64,000 nt of DNA from Candidatus Avelusimicrobium gallinaceum (GCA_944324965.1 CALUYH010000003.1:62001-126000); one strand, 5' to 3'. Shown: positions 1 through 9,457, counted from the stretch's first letter. Made by a program: numbers and translations. Notes: generated by a model from the sequence alone, not told the origin.

Positions 1-2
1 AC

Positions 3-1976
3 TTTGACTACAAACCCCAGGAAGCGTTGGACGCCTACATTGCCCTATCCAAAGACACGCAAAACCGCCAATCGTTTTTGAACGCAGCCTTTATTGCGCT
101 GGAACAAAACGACCCCAAACAAGCGGTGGACATTATGTCCGCCGCCTACAAAATTTACAACCAGGACCGCGAAACCATTGAAATGGCCGCCGAAGCCTAC
201 CTGGCGGACGGACAATACCGCGCGGCGGAAAAGATGCTTTCCATGCTGCCCGAAAACAAAAAACGGGCGGGGTTTTTCCACATCAACCTGGCCCGCGCCC
301 AAATGGGCCTTAACGAAAAACGCCTGGCCAAATACAACCTGAAAATGGCCGTGCGCGCCGGCACGCACCCCGCGCTGGCCAACTACCTGCTGGGCCTTTT
401 GTACGAAGAGGAAGAAGACTACAAACAAGCGGCCGAGGTATTCCGCAAGGCCACCGTGTACGACCACCAGTTTATAGAAGCCAAAAAGCACTACGCCGCC
501 GCCCTGGAAAAACTGGGCAATTACAACGAATCTTACCGCCAGTACCGGATGATTTACTCGTCCGAAAAAAGCAATAAAGACGTCAACGCCGCACTCGCCC
601 GCCTCAAGCCGCGCCTTTCGCGCCCGGAAAAAGAAATCGTGGGCGGCAAGGAATTGATCAAGCACACGTTTGTAAAACCCGTTGTCCTGCCGGACGGTGT
701 GAAAGCGCGCGAAATCAAAGTGGGCCTGGGTATGCGCCAAAACGGCCGCCCCTCCACGCGCACCACCGTGCATTTTATTCCGTCGCACGATTTTAAAATC
801 ACCGACGCCCAAACCGGCAAAGTGCTGGCCTCGGGCAAAGCCAAAGAAAGCTGGGTGGCTGTGTTAAAGGACCGCAGCACCTACCTGCTGACGCCCAAAA
901 ACAAACGAATTGCATTTAAAAAATCCGTCATCGTTACCCCCGTTTCCAAATCGCCCGACGAAGGAAGCACCATTATCGTAAAAAACGTGATGAGCGGCGC
1001 CGGGATGACCTGGGCCAGCGTGGACGATAAAGAATACCGCGGCAAACTGCAAATCACCTACAACGCCGCGCGCAACACGCTCGTCCCCATTAACATCGTA
1101 AATATAGAAGAATACATTATGGGCGTTATCGCGTCCGAAATGCCCACCCAGTTCCCCATGGACGCCCTGCGCGCCCAAGCCGTGCTGGCACGCACCTACG
1201 CCCTAAAACATTTGGGCAAACACAAATACTACGGCTACGATTTGTGTGACACGCAAAACTGCCAGGTGTACGGCGGCGTCAGCTCCGAAAGCGAGCGCGG
1301 CAACGCGGCCGTGGAAAGCACCATGGGCGAAATTATGCGCTACAAGAAAAAACCCATAGAAAGCGTATTTTCGGCCAACTGCGGCGGCGTTACGCAAAGC
1401 GCCAAAGAAGCCGGCTGGTACGAAACGCCCTACTTGCAGCCGGTATCGGACTATAAAGATTTTGATTTTGACACGTTGCAGCCCTACCACTTTAAAGAAC
1501 TGCTGCAATACCCGCACGACGCGTACAGCCGCTACGGCAAACACGTCAGCCTGGCGGCCTTCCGCTGGACGCGCGTCGTGGACGTGGAAGACGTCAGCCA
1601 GGTCATCAAACGCAAGAAAAAAGACATCGGCCGCGTGACGGGCATTATCCCCCTGCGCCGCGGGCGCTCGGGCTACGTCAGCCGGTTGCTCGTTAAAGGG
1701 ACCAAAGGCTCCGTCACGCTAAATAAAGAAAACGTCATCCGCAATAATTTAAGCCTGGGTATGCTGCGCAGCAGTTACTTTATTGTGGAGCCCAACTACC
1801 GCGACCACGAACTGGAGTTCTTTGTATTCTACGGCGGCGGCTGGGGGCACGGCGTAGGCTTTGACCAAACCGGCGCCGCCGGGCGGGCCGAAGCCGGGCA
1901 AGGCTACAAAGAAATTCTGCAGCACTATTTCCCGCTGGCGGAATTTTATTCCCCCGCCGAAGCAGCCAAAAAATAA
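3..1976 (+). CDS. TPR-SpoIID domain protein (5' end outside window)
   Basis: The reading frame is open from the first bases and the residues before the first possible start (TTG at 27) already look like a TPR helix, so the gene begins upstream. Tetratricopeptide-like repeats fill the first 200 codons (for example YLLGLLYEEEEDYKQAAEVF near 385-450). The C-terminal half is a SpoIID/LytB domain with its signature IEEYIMGVIASEMP near 1105-1146 and the closing GWGHGVGFDQTGAAG near 1840-1884. SpoIID of Bacillus is a lytic transglycosylase acting on denuded peptidoglycan; outside sporulating bacteria the domain occurs in envelope or division-associated proteins. The TPR part probably mediates protein contacts. 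Family assignment is firm; the cellular role is inferred. Confidence 0.85.
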   Translation, partial: FDYKPQEALDAYIALSKDTQNRQSFLNAAFIALEQNDPKQAVDIMSAAYKIYNQDRETIEMAAEAYLADGQYRAAEKMLSMLPENKKRAGFFHINLARAQMGLNEKRLAKYNLKMAVRAGTHPALANYLLGLLYEEEEDYKQAAEVFRKATVYDHQFIEAKKHYAAALEKLGNYNESYRQYRMIYSSEKSNKDVNAALARLKPRLSRPEKEIVGGKELIKHTFVKPVVLPDGVKAREIKVGLGMRQNGRPSTRTTVHFIPSHDFKITDAQTGKVLASGKAKESWVAVLKDRSTYLLTPKNKRIAFKKSVIVTPVSKSPDEGSTIIVKNVMSGAGMTWASVDDKEYRGKLQITYNAARNTLVPINIVNIEEYIMGVIASEMPTQFPMDALRAQAVLARTYALKHLGKHKYYGYDLCDTQNCQVYGGVSSESERGNAAVESTMGEIMRYKKKPIESVFSANCGGVTQSAKEAGWYETPYLQPVSDYKDFDFDTLQPYHFKELLQYPHDAYSRYGKHVSLAAFRWTRVVDVEDVSQVIKRKKKDIGRVTGIIPLRRGRSGYVSRLLVKGTKGSVTLNKENVIRNNLSLGMLRSSYFIVEPNYRDHELEFFVFYGGGWGHGVGFDQTGAAGRAEAGQGYKEILQHYFPLAEFYSPAEAAKK

Positions 1977-1990
1977 CCTTTGCCTGCCAC

Positions 1991-2021
1991 AAAAAAGCCC
2001 CGGTGTTTGCCGGGGCTTTTT
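1991..2021. terminator. Bidirectional intrinsic terminator
   Basis: An A-tract, a GC stem (GCCCCGG/CCGGGGC) with a 6-nt loop and a T-tract lie between the convergent SpoIID gene and the coiled-coil gene at 2038, so the hairpin can stop transcription from both sides. Confidence 0.85.
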
Positions 2022-2037
2022 GATGCATAAAATACGC

Positions 2038-3834
2038 TTATTGACCGGACAGTTTGCGCTGGGCCGTGGCCTGGATTTGCTGGATTTGCTTTTGTTTTTC
2101 CGCATCCGGCACGTCGGAAGCCATTACCTGGTTGACTTGTTCGTACATTTCGCGCAAGATGGGGCGGGCGTGCTGTTCCAACGCGGCCTGCTGTTCGGGC
2201 GTGGCTTGCTGCACGCTCGGGTCCTTCATAATTTGCGAGAGCGAACCTTCCACCTGGCGGTTGACGCGGGCTTCTTTTAACTGCGGGTCGTTTTGCAGTT
2301 GGTCCAGCTCTTTATTAACGCCTTGGCGCAGTTCCATAGAGGCCTTTTGTTTGTCGGTGCGGGAAGAGTCCGGGTCCTGCCAAATTTTCATATAATCGTC
2401 GTAGTATTTTTGATAAATGGCGTCAATGCGGCGGGCGCCTTCCTGGCCGTACACTTCGCCGGCGGTTTTCAGTTTTTCGTTGCGTTCCTGCCGCAGCGAA
2501 TTGTCAATCGCCGCCAATTCTTTTTCGCCGGTGCGATAGCTGCGGGCCAGCGTTTTGCCTTCTTCTTCGTCTTTCAGGCGCTGGGCCACTTCTTTGCGTT
2601 CCACATTGTCTTCAGCCGCAAACAATCCTTTGGTGGATTTGCCGTTTTTGGTAATAATATCTTCCAGCGCTTTGCGGCGTTCGCTTTGGTTAGCCATTTG
2701 TTGCTTGTAGTATTCTTCCGCCGGCAGGCCCTGCATAGCCAGCTTCATATCTTTTTCGCGCGCGGCGTCTATGGCCTGGTTGGCCTGGGCGGCAATTTCG
2801 GGGCCGTATTGTTTGCTGATTTCTTCTTTCAACAGATTGTCCTTATCTATGCGTTCCTGCTGGAATTTTTTAAAGCTGTTGTCATTAGACAGTTTTTGCA
2901 GTTTCTGTTCGTATTTCTGCGCCACCTGTTTTACTTTTTCGGCAATTTGCTGGGAACTCATATTGGGTGAATTGACGGCGGAAGACATTTCACTTTGGAA
3001 GTCGTCCATCACCTGGCCCGCTTCCTGCGCGGCTTCCTGCCCGAAAGCCTGGCCCATACTGTTGACTACCCCCGCTTTTTGCGAGGCCACCTGCTCCAGC
3101 ACCGGCGCAAACGGGCCCGACGAAACTCCGCCCGAAGAAGAATGACGCTGGAGGTATTTTTCTATATTGGCGTTTTTCTTATTTTTGGGGAGCATGGCTT
3201 TGGCGATGGCGCGGTCAATGTTGCTGGACAGGCCTTTTAACTGATTTTGCAACTGTTCCTGCTGCTTTTTATTCATACCCGTTAAGAAAGGCGAAAACGC
3301 GCGGGTGCGTTCGTTTTGCACGGCTTCCTGCACCGTGGGGCGGTACATGCCCGGCTGTTGGGCCGCCGGTGCCCCTTGCGCGGGGGCCGCATAGCCGCCG
3401 GCAGAAGCAGTGCCGTACTGCACGTAATTGGCGGGCGACAAGCCCTTGGGCTGATACGCGGGGGCATTGGACGGCAGAGAATGGCCCGTAGACACGGGCG
3501 GGAGCGCGGCATACGGTTGATACGCGCGCGGGGTTGAAAGCGTGTAATCCTGCGGGTTTACGGCCAGATTGGGCCGGCGGGCATAGCGCTGCACGGCCTG
3601 GGCGCGTTTTTCCTGCCGGGTCAGCGGGTCGGCGTCCGGCTGGGGAGGAATGCCCAAAATTTCTTCGTCCTTTAAATTTTCCAACAAACGGCGTTCGTGA
3701 TGTTGCTGCTGCTTGGCTTGCGCCTGCTGCTGGGAAGACGCATGATACGACATCACCCGCAGCAAAGCCAGGCCCATCGCCAACAGGACCACCACAAATA
3801 AAATAAATTTTAACCACCGTTTATTGTTTTCCAT
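2038..3834 (-). CDS. Membrane-anchored coiled-coil protein of unknown function (598 aa)
   Basis: I do not recognise a family. Residues about 9-29 form one hydrophobic helix (FILFVVVLLAMGLALL), so the protein is probably anchored in the inner membrane with the rest in the periplasm. Next come a Gln-rich stretch, a Pro/Ala/Tyr-rich linker (about 80-170) and a long charged, Gln/Glu/Lys-rich region to the C-terminus that reads as coiled coil. Its ATG lies one base after the stop of the lipoprotein gene at 3836, so the two are translationally coupled and probably work together at the envelope. The role is unknown. Confidence 0.75.
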   Translation of the reverse strand: MENNKRWLKFILFVVVLLAMGLALLRVMSYHASSQQQAQAKQQQHHERRLLENLKDEEILGIPPQPDADPLTRQEKRAQAVQRYARRPNLAVNPQDYTLSTPRAYQPYAALPPVSTGHSLPSNAPAYQPKGLSPANYVQYGTASAGGYAAPAQGAPAAQQPGMYRPTVQEAVQNERTRAFSPFLTGMNKKQQEQLQNQLKGLSSNIDRAIAKAMLPKNKKNANIEKYLQRHSSSGGVSSGPFAPVLEQVASQKAGVVNSMGQAFGQEAAQEAGQVMDDFQSEMSSAVNSPNMSSQQIAEKVKQVAQKYEQKLQKLSNDNSFKKFQQERIDKDNLLKEEISKQYGPEIAAQANQAIDAAREKDMKLAMQGLPAEEYYKQQMANQSERRKALEDIITKNGKSTKGLFAAEDNVERKEVAQRLKDEEEGKTLARSYRTGEKELAAIDNSLRQERNEKLKTAGEVYGQEGARRIDAIYQKYYDDYMKIWQDPDSSRTDKQKASMELRQGVNKELDQLQNDPQLKEARVNRQVEGSLSQIMKDPSVQQATPEQQAALEQHARPILREMYEQVNQVMASDVPDAEKQKQIQQIQATAQRKLSGQ

Positions 3835-3835
3835 A

Positions 3836-4894
3836 TTATTTTTTAGCCAGCGAAAGCGGCGTTCCGCGCACTTTGGCGGCGTTTATCTCCAATTTTTCGT
3901 TTAACTGCACCTGCAAGGCCGCCATTTCCCGGCGGTATTCTTCCCCCGCGCGGGCCAGGTCGGCCTGCATTTGGCTTAAGCGCGCCGGTTTGCGCACCAG
4001 GGCGTTGGCGGCGTCGCGGTATTTTTCAAAAATATCCCGCGTACGCAGGACGGCTTCTTTGCCGTATAATTGTTCAAATTGTTTTTCCACCTCTTGGTGG
4101 GCCGCAATCAGTTTGGCCCGAAGGGATATTGCCTGCTGTTCGGAAAGGGCCGCAATCGGGTCGCCAAATTCGGCCGCTACGGCGTCAAAGGCTTGGTCGG
4201 CCTCCTCTCCCACCCGTTTTAATTCGCGCTGCAAGGCGTCGCGGTCCTGCACCATAGAAAGGGCCAGGGCGTAATCGTCGGCCATTTTGTGCAGCACCGG
4301 CTCCATTTTTTGCGCACACGCGGCGCCGTAATCGTGCGAAATGCCGTCCAACATTTTAGCGGCGGCCTCTTGCAACGCTTGTTTGGACGCACGGCGCTGT
4401 GCCGCATCCGGCGCGGCCCAGGAAAGCGTTTTTTGCTTGGCGGAAAAATCGGCCAATTTTTGGGCATAAGCCGCCGTTTGTTCGTCCAATTTTGCCGCAA
4501 AGTCCTGCGGGGTGTGTGCGTCCAACGCCGCTTGCACGGCCTCGTCGCGAAATTGTGCCAACAGCGCGGCCGTTTCGTCCGCCGTCTGCTTGGCAAAATT
4601 TTCCCGCACGGAAGATTCCAGCGCGTTCTTTTGCGCAAACACCAAGGTGGACAGCCGCACATCCTGCACGGGCGGCACCAGCTCCTTCAGCACGTCCGCC
4701 TGCACCAAGCCGTCCTGCACGACGGGTTTGGAGCGCGCCTGCGCCAGCGCGCGGAATTTGCGCGCTTTGTGCATATAACGTTCCAAGTTGTCCGCCCGGG
4801 CGGAACGGCGTTTGGGGTAAACGTCTTCTTCAGGCGGCGTACAGGCACACACGCCCAAGCAAACCAAGCAAGCCAAAACGAGAGGTGTTTTCAT
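3836..4894 (-). CDS. Coiled-coil lipoprotein, first gene of a two-gene envelope operon
   Basis: I chose the start at 4894 because it gives a clean lipoprotein signal (MKTPLVLACLVCLGVCAC) with lipidated Cys at residue 18. An upstream in-frame ATG at 4912 would place a perfect TATAAT inside the coding region. The mature protein of about 335 residues is Ala/Gln/Glu/Lys-rich and predicted helical, with no recognised catalytic motif. It leads directly into the membrane-anchored coiled-coil gene at 2038, so a periplasmic structural partnership is the likely meaning. The promoter at 4901-4929 predicts an mRNA starting at or next to the ATG. No family recognised. Confidence 0.75.
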   Translation of the reverse strand: MKTPLVLACLVCLGVCACTPPEEDVYPKRRSARADNLERYMHKARKFRALAQARSKPVVQDGLVQADVLKELVPPVQDVRLSTLVFAQKNALESSVRENFAKQTADETAALLAQFRDEAVQAALDAHTPQDFAAKLDEQTAAYAQKLADFSAKQKTLSWAAPDAAQRRASKQALQEAAAKMLDGISHDYGAACAQKMEPVLHKMADDYALALSMVQDRDALQRELKRVGEEADQAFDAVAAEFGDPIAALSEQQAISLRAKLIAAHQEVEKQFEQLYGKEAVLRTRDIFEKYRDAANALVRKPARLSQMQADLARAGEEYRREMAALQVQLNEKLEINAAKVRGTPLSLAKK

Positions 4895-4900
4895 ATTTTC

Positions 4901-4929
4901 ATTATACCCCAAAAAGGGGCGTTTGTCAT
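4901..4929 (-). promoter_or_regulatory. Promoter of lipoprotein gene; predicted leaderless start
   Basis: On the minus strand ATGACA (4929-4924), a 17-nt spacer and TATAAT (4906-4901) precede the ATG at 4894 by only 6 nt. A start site 6-7 nt after the -10 box falls on the start codon, leaving no room for a ribosome binding site. Confidence 0.75.
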
Positions 4930-4969
4930 CCGTTATCCGAACGCGCGTGCGTAGGGAAATACTACTTGC

Positions 4970-4994
4970 AAAAAAGCCCCGCCGAAGCGGGGCT
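4970..4994 (-). terminator. Terminator of hisS-aspS
   Basis: A perfect stem AGCCCCGC/GCGGGGCT with a four-base loop is followed, on the minus strand, by six T residues just after the aspS stop codon. Confidence 0.85.
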
Positions 4995-5003
4995 GTGTTA
5001 AAA

Positions 5004-6752
5004 TTACTCTTTCGTAATTTGGATACCCAATTCTTTCAGTTGGATATCGTCCACCGTGTTGGGCGAGTCCGTCAACGGGCAGACCGCCTGGGCCGTCTTG
5101 GGGAAGGCGATAACCTCGCGGATGGAGTCTTCGCCGGCCAACAGCGCGGTGATGCGGTCCAACCCCAGGCCGATGCCTCCGTGGGGCGGCGCGCCGGCTT
5201 CCAGTGCGTTTAACAGCATGCCGAAGCGGCGGGAGGATTCTTCCTTGGAGTATTTCATCAGGGCCAAAATGCGTTCCTGCACTTCGCGGCGGCAGTTGCG
5301 CACGGAGCCGGAGGCCAGTTCGTTGCCGTTGAGCACCAGGTCAAACTGATACGAGCGGACGGAGCCGGGGTCCTTTTCCAGGTTGGGCAGGTCTTCTTCC
5401 ACCGGGGCCGTAAAGGGGTTGTGGGCGGCGTCCCAGCGGTTTTCTTCCGGGATGTATTCCAACAGCGGGAAGTTGGTAATCCACGCAAACGCCCATTCGC
5501 TTACGCGCGGGAGCTCTTTTACAAGTTCCTTGCGCAACGCACCCATAAACGTTTGGCAGGTGTGCAGGTTGGCGTCGCTGCCGATGAAGATAATGTCCCC
5601 GTCCTGCGCGCCTACGGCGGCTTTGACGGCGTTCATTTCCTGCGGTGTAAAGAATTTGGCCGACGGACCTTCAAACGCATCGCCTTTCACTTTCAGCCAC
5701 ACCAGGCCTTTGGCACCGTTTTTCTTGACGAGTTCGGTCAGTTTGTCCAGGTGGCCGCGGGAATACGCCGCGCCCTTTTCGCCGCGGATGGCGCGAATGG
5801 CGCCGCCGGCGGCCAGGATTTCTTTAAATACTTTAAAACCGGTATTTTGGAAAACGTCGTTGACGTTTTTCATTTCCAGCGTGTAGCGCAAATCCGGCTT
5901 GTCGGACCCGTATTTTTCCATGGCGTCGTGGTAGGAAAGTTTCGGGAACGGAACGGTGATTTCTTTGCCGGCCGTTTTAAATAATTCTTTCATCAGCCCT
6001 TCCACAATTTCGTGAATGTCGTTAATGGTGACGAACGACATTTCCATATCAATTTGCGTATGTTCGGGCTGGCGGTCGGCGCGGAGGTCTTCGTCGCGGA
6101 AGCAGCGCGCCAGCTGGAAGTAGCGGTCAATGCCGCTGGCCATCAGCGTTTGTTTGAACATCTGCGGGCTTTGCGGCAGGGCGTAAAATTCGCCGTGGTG
6201 CACGCGGGACGGAACCAAATAGTCGCGCGCGCCTTCGGGCGTGGAGCGCGTTAAGATAGGGGTTTCCACTTCCAAAAATCCGTTTGCGTCCAGGTAGCGG
6301 CGCGCGGCCTGCATCAGGCGGTGGCGCAACAGCAGGTTGGCAAACATATGCGGGTTGCGCAAATCCAGGTAGCGGTATTTCAGGCGGATTTCTTCGGCCA
6401 CGGAGCGGGATTTTTCCACGTCAAACGGAAGCGGGATAGAAGTGTTTAACACTCTAAATTCTTCCGCCACCACTTCCACTTCGCCGGTCTTCATATGCGT
6501 GTTGACCGCGCCTTCAATGCGGCGGTTGACGGTACCCGTCACTTCAATTACATATTCGTTGCGCACGGCGGAAGCCTCCGCAAAAAACGGTTTGGAAGGT
6601 TCTACCACCACTTGGCAGACGCCGCTGCGGTCGCGTAAATCAATAAACAGCACCCCCCCGTGGTTGCGGTAGCTGTTCACCCAACCGCACAGGGTTTGTT
6701 TGGTGCCTAGCAGGGAAGCGGTAATGTCCCCGCAGTAGTTTGTTCGTTTCAT
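5004..6752 (-). CDS. aspS: Aspartyl-tRNA synthetase
   Basis: Class II synthetase that charges tRNA-Asp. The 582-residue length and layout match bacterial AspRS: an N-terminal OB-fold anticodon-binding domain (CGWVNSYRNHGGVLFIDLRD near residue 22), motif 2 (FRDEDLRADRQPEHTQID), an inserted GAD-type domain in the middle, and motif 3 close to the C-terminus (GIGLGLDRITALL). The ATG overlaps the end of hisS by 4 nt, giving a hisS-aspS operon, a common bacterial pairing. Since asnS is also present at 10778, a separate route to Asn-tRNA exists and this enzyme need not be non-discriminating. Confidence 0.97.
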   Translation of the reverse strand: MKRTNYCGDITASLLGTKQTLCGWVNSYRNHGGVLFIDLRDRSGVCQVVVEPSKPFFAEASAVRNEYVIEVTGTVNRRIEGAVNTHMKTGEVEVVAEEFRVLNTSIPLPFDVEKSRSVAEEIRLKYRYLDLRNPHMFANLLLRHRLMQAARRYLDANGFLEVETPILTRSTPEGARDYLVPSRVHHGEFYALPQSPQMFKQTLMASGIDRYFQLARCFRDEDLRADRQPEHTQIDMEMSFVTINDIHEIVEGLMKELFKTAGKEITVPFPKLSYHDAMEKYGSDKPDLRYTLEMKNVNDVFQNTGFKVFKEILAAGGAIRAIRGEKGAAYSRGHLDKLTELVKKNGAKGLVWLKVKGDAFEGPSAKFFTPQEMNAVKAAVGAQDGDIIFIGSDANLHTCQTFMGALRKELVKELPRVSEWAFAWITNFPLLEYIPEENRWDAAHNPFTAPVEEDLPNLEKDPGSVRSYQFDLVLNGNELASGSVRNCRREVQERILALMKYSKEESSRRFGMLLNALEAGAPPHGGIGLGLDRITALLAGEDSIREVIAFPKTAQAVCPLTDSPNTVDDIQLKELGIQITKE

Positions 6753-7978
6753 AAAAGTTTTTTAACCTCGTCAATTAATGCTTCAAAAGGAATTTGCTTC
6801 TGCTCGCCGGTAGTTAAATCCTTAAGCGTCACGGCGCGCTGCGCAAGCTCGTTGCCGCCCAAGATGAGCGCATAGGCGGCGCCGCAGCGGTCGGCTTGCT
6901 TCATTTGGCCTTTGACGTTTTTGTCAAAAAGGCCGCCTTCCGTGCGGATGCCCGCCCGGCGCATATCCTGCATCAAATTAAAAGCCGTTTCGTTGCAGGT
7001 CTTTTCCAGCGACACGACATAAATGCTTTTTTCTTTGGCGTGTTCGGTTTCGCCGCGGGCCATAATCACCCGTTCGGCGCCCATCGCCCAGCCGATAGCC
7101 GGCGTAGCGGGGCCGCCCATATTTTTGACCAGCGTGTCATAGCGTCCGCCGGCGGCAATGGCGTTTTGGGAAACGTCCCCCGCCTGGAATTCAAACACGG
7201 TGCGGGAATAATAATCCAGCCCGCGCACGAGCATCGGGTCCACTTCAAAATCAATTTTGCCTTTCAGCAGGGCCTGCACTTCGTCAAAGTGGGCCTGACA
7301 TTCGGGGCAGAGTTTCATCGTGGGGACGCGGCCCGCAAAACGGGCGCCGTCAATTTTGCAATCCAGCACGCGCAGCGGATTTTTTTCCAAGCGCGTTTGG
7401 CAGTTTTCGCAAAGGGTGTCTTTTTCTTTGGACAGGAAATCAATCAGTTCCTGGCGGTAGAGCGGGCGGCATTTATCGCAGCCCAAGCTGTTGATTTTGA
7501 CTTTGTAGTTTTTGGCGCCGAATTTGGACACGATGTCTTTTAACATCAAAATCACTTCGGCGTCCGCCGCCGGGGCCGAGTTGCCGATATATTCCGCGCC
7601 GATTTGTTCAAACTCGCGGTAGCGGCCCGCCTGCGGGCGTTCCGCACGGAACATATTGCCGATGTAATAAAACTTTTGCACGGGCGCGTTTTGCGTAAAA
7701 TTATTTTCCAAATACGCACGCACCACGCCGGGAGTGCCTTCCGGGCGGATGGCCAGCTGGCGGTGGCCGGCGTCTTCAAAGGCGTACATTTCTTTTTGTA
7801 CGATGTCGGTCGTTTCGCCGGTGGATTTGATAAAAAGTTCTTTCAGCTCCACCGTGGGCAGGCGCAGCTCGCCAAACCCATAGAGGGAAAACACGCCGCG
7901 GGCGCAATTTTCCAGCTCGGTAAAATTTTTGGATTGGGGTTCAAAGATGTCTCTAAACCCGCGTACTAGTTTAGCCAT
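6749..7978 (-). CDS. hisS: Histidyl-tRNA synthetase
   Basis: Class II synthetase that charges tRNA-His; 409 residues, usual for bacterial HisRS. Visible signatures are GFRDIFEP at the N-terminus, RPEGTPGVVRAYLEN, motif 2 (FRAERPQAGRYREFEQIGAE), the HisA-type motif LVRGLDYYSRTVFEF and motif 3 (AIGWAMGAERVIMA), followed by the C-terminal anticodon-binding domain. A four-Cys cluster (CDKC ... CENC, with a further CPEC) lies in the middle and may bind zinc. It is the first gene of hisS-aspS and its start codon sits 8 nt after a -10 box. Confidence 0.97.
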   Translation of the reverse strand: MAKLVRGFRDIFEPQSKNFTELENCARGVFSLYGFGELRLPTVELKELFIKSTGETTDIVQKEMYAFEDAGHRQLAIRPEGTPGVVRAYLENNFTQNAPVQKFYYIGNMFRAERPQAGRYREFEQIGAEYIGNSAPAADAEVILMLKDIVSKFGAKNYKVKINSLGCDKCRPLYRQELIDFLSKEKDTLCENCQTRLEKNPLRVLDCKIDGARFAGRVPTMKLCPECQAHFDEVQALLKGKIDFEVDPMLVRGLDYYSRTVFEFQAGDVSQNAIAAGGRYDTLVKNMGGPATPAIGWAMGAERVIMARGETEHAKEKSIYVVSLEKTCNETAFNLMQDMRRAGIRTEGGLFDKNVKGQMKQADRCGAAYALILGGNELAQRAVTLKDLTTGEQKQIPFEALIDEVKKLL

Positions 7979-7986
7979 ATAGGTTT

Positions 7987-7992
7987 ATTTTA
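7987..7992 (-). promoter_or_regulatory. -10 box of hisS; predicted leaderless start
   Basis: The minus strand reads TGCTAAAAT, an extended -10, ending 8 nt before the hisS ATG at 7978. No Shine-Dalgarno site fits in the 8-nt interval (AAACCTAT). The -35 region is weak. Confidence 0.6.
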
Positions 7993-8055
7993 GCATTTTA
8001 GGACGACGCCCGCCACCCGTACGCGCGGGCGGAAAAGCGGAAAGAGGGGCGGCCG

Positions 8056-9126
8056 CTACCGTGCCGCAGCCGACGGGCCAGACAAAGAATCCTTGAGGGC
8101 GGTTTTAATCTGTTGCGTATCGGTACGACCGGAGAGCGGCACGCACACTTCCCGCCCGGCCCGCTGGTTGTAGTACCAGCACACCAGGGTGGCCAGGCGC
8201 AGCCCGTCCTGTGCGGAAGGATGCTCCACCGGTTTGCCGCCTTGCACGACGGGAGCCATAATGGACTGCGGCTCATCCGCATGCACCAGGCCAAACAGGT
8301 GGCCCATTTCGTGCGTAAAGATATACCGGTTATAAACGGCCCACGGGCCTTGTTTGTGCCACGTGTCGGGCGCGGATTGGGAAAGAGTTTGGATGTAGCT
8401 GCGGGCCGTGTCGGACAAGAGGTCCTCCCGGGCGTAGGCGCGCCCGTTGGAAGCGGCGTCATAAAATTCCCCCGCCAGCAGGGCCGCGGCGGCTTTTTGA
8501 TAATCCTGCGCCAAGGCGGCTTTGTTTGGCGAATCGTTGGGTTCGTTGAACCAGTTCATCCATTCCTGTTCCACCAAAAACTGGATACGGCCGATACCGC
8601 TGCCGGCCGGAGTAAACAGGGCTATTCCGTTGGCGCGGCTGTTACCGGCCAAACCGACTTTGCCCGATATCGCTTCCAGCACCAATGTTACGGCATTGGG
8701 CCGTATGCGGGGCTGGCGGGCCAAATCGGATTTATAACCGTCGGTAAGCGTAAACTGCACCTGCGGCAACTGATAGGCCTTGGGCAGCCAGGCATTGGCC
8801 GCCTGACGCCAAGCCTGCCACGCTTGGGGAATATAATCAAACAACGCTTGCAAAGCGGCCTGATAACCGGGATTTTGGACCGGGTATTGCGGGTCCTCGG
8901 TTACAAAATTGCGGAACGGAATGTTTACATATCCCAGTACATTTATTTGCTTTTTCTGCTTGGGATAAATGAGGTTGGACAATAAAAACTCCCGGCCTTG
9001 GGGACTGTGCAAACGTTGCACCTGCCGCGTGCCGGCCCTCAGCGTGTCATACGCGTCCGTTTTTTGCTGGCCCCAAGACTTGGCTGCAAGAAAAACCAAA
9101 ATAAATACAGATAAAATTTTTTTCAT
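8056..9126 (-). CDS. Secreted matrixin-like zinc metalloprotease
   Basis: The start at 9126 begins a good signal peptide (MKKILSVFILVFLAAKSWG); an ATG/ACG-rich extension upstream looks untranslated. Near the C-terminus HEMGHLFGLVH is a complete metzincin zinc motif HExxHxxGxxH, followed by a Met-turn candidate (SIMAP), as in the peptidase M10 (matrixin) group. The roughly 200 residues in between have no family motif I recognise. The protein is probably exported and acts on proteins outside the cytoplasm; substrate unknown. It is a single gene between hisS and a tRNA region. Confidence 0.8.
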   Translation of the reverse strand: MKKILSVFILVFLAAKSWGQQKTDAYDTLRAGTRQVQRLHSPQGREFLLSNLIYPKQKKQINVLGYVNIPFRNFVTEDPQYPVQNPGYQAALQALFDYIPQAWQAWRQAANAWLPKAYQLPQVQFTLTDGYKSDLARQPRIRPNAVTLVLEAISGKVGLAGNSRANGIALFTPAGSGIGRIQFLVEQEWMNWFNEPNDSPNKAALAQDYQKAAAALLAGEFYDAASNGRAYAREDLLSDTARSYIQTLSQSAPDTWHKQGPWAVYNRYIFTHEMGHLFGLVHADEPQSIMAPVVQGGKPVEHPSAQDGLRLATLVCWYYNQRAGREVCVPLSGRTDTQQIKTALKDSLSGPSAAAR

Positions 9127-9457
9127 ATTCAACTCTGTGGTCAATTGCCCCTAATCGTCTATATTAATATACTAAACAAGTAATAAAAAAACGAGAGCCG
9201 TTGGACCTATAAGCCAATAGGCCTTTTAAAAAATGATACACGGAAAAGGATAGCGTGCGAGCGGGACCCGCCCGACGACCTCCTCCGCTCACTTCGGAAG
9301 CAAAACGCGCCCCGTTCCCAATAAAAAACCACGCTTTCGCGTGGTTTCTAAATGGGGAACGCGAGCGGGACCCGCCCGACGGCTTCCTCCGCTCACGTTC
9401 GGAAGCCAAACGCGCCTCTTGGGCATTAAAAAACCACGCGCTGGCGTGGTTTCTAAA
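9127..9457. repeat. Gene-free region with two decayed tRNA-like tandem copies
   Basis: No gene is seen. Two units of about 104 bp (from about 9257 and 9361) each hold a sequence resembling the 3' half of the adjacent tRNA-Ala and then the same terminator-like hairpin (CCACGC...GCGTGG) and the tail TTTCTAAAT. The intact tRNA gene forms the third unit at the same spacing. In the decayed copies the T arm has become GCGGGTCCCGC and the anticodon arm is replaced, so they cannot make functional tRNA. Confidence 0.7.
9428..9453 (-). terminator. Terminator of tRNA-Ala
   Basis: Hairpin CCACGC/GCGTGG followed by six T residues on the minus strand, immediately after the tRNA 3' end. A close copy of this hairpin lies at 9327-9352. 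Confidence 0.75.

Noticed and set aside
7998-8462. Minus-strand frame of 154 codons overlapping the protease gene
   Set aside because: It lies in another frame of the matrixin gene, whose zinc motif and signal peptide establish the true frame.
9243-9457. tRNA-like tandem units considered as functional tRNAs or a CRISPR array
   Set aside because: T-loop and anticodon loop are not conserved in the two copies, and three units with 104-bp period and no short identical repeat or spacers are not a CRISPR.
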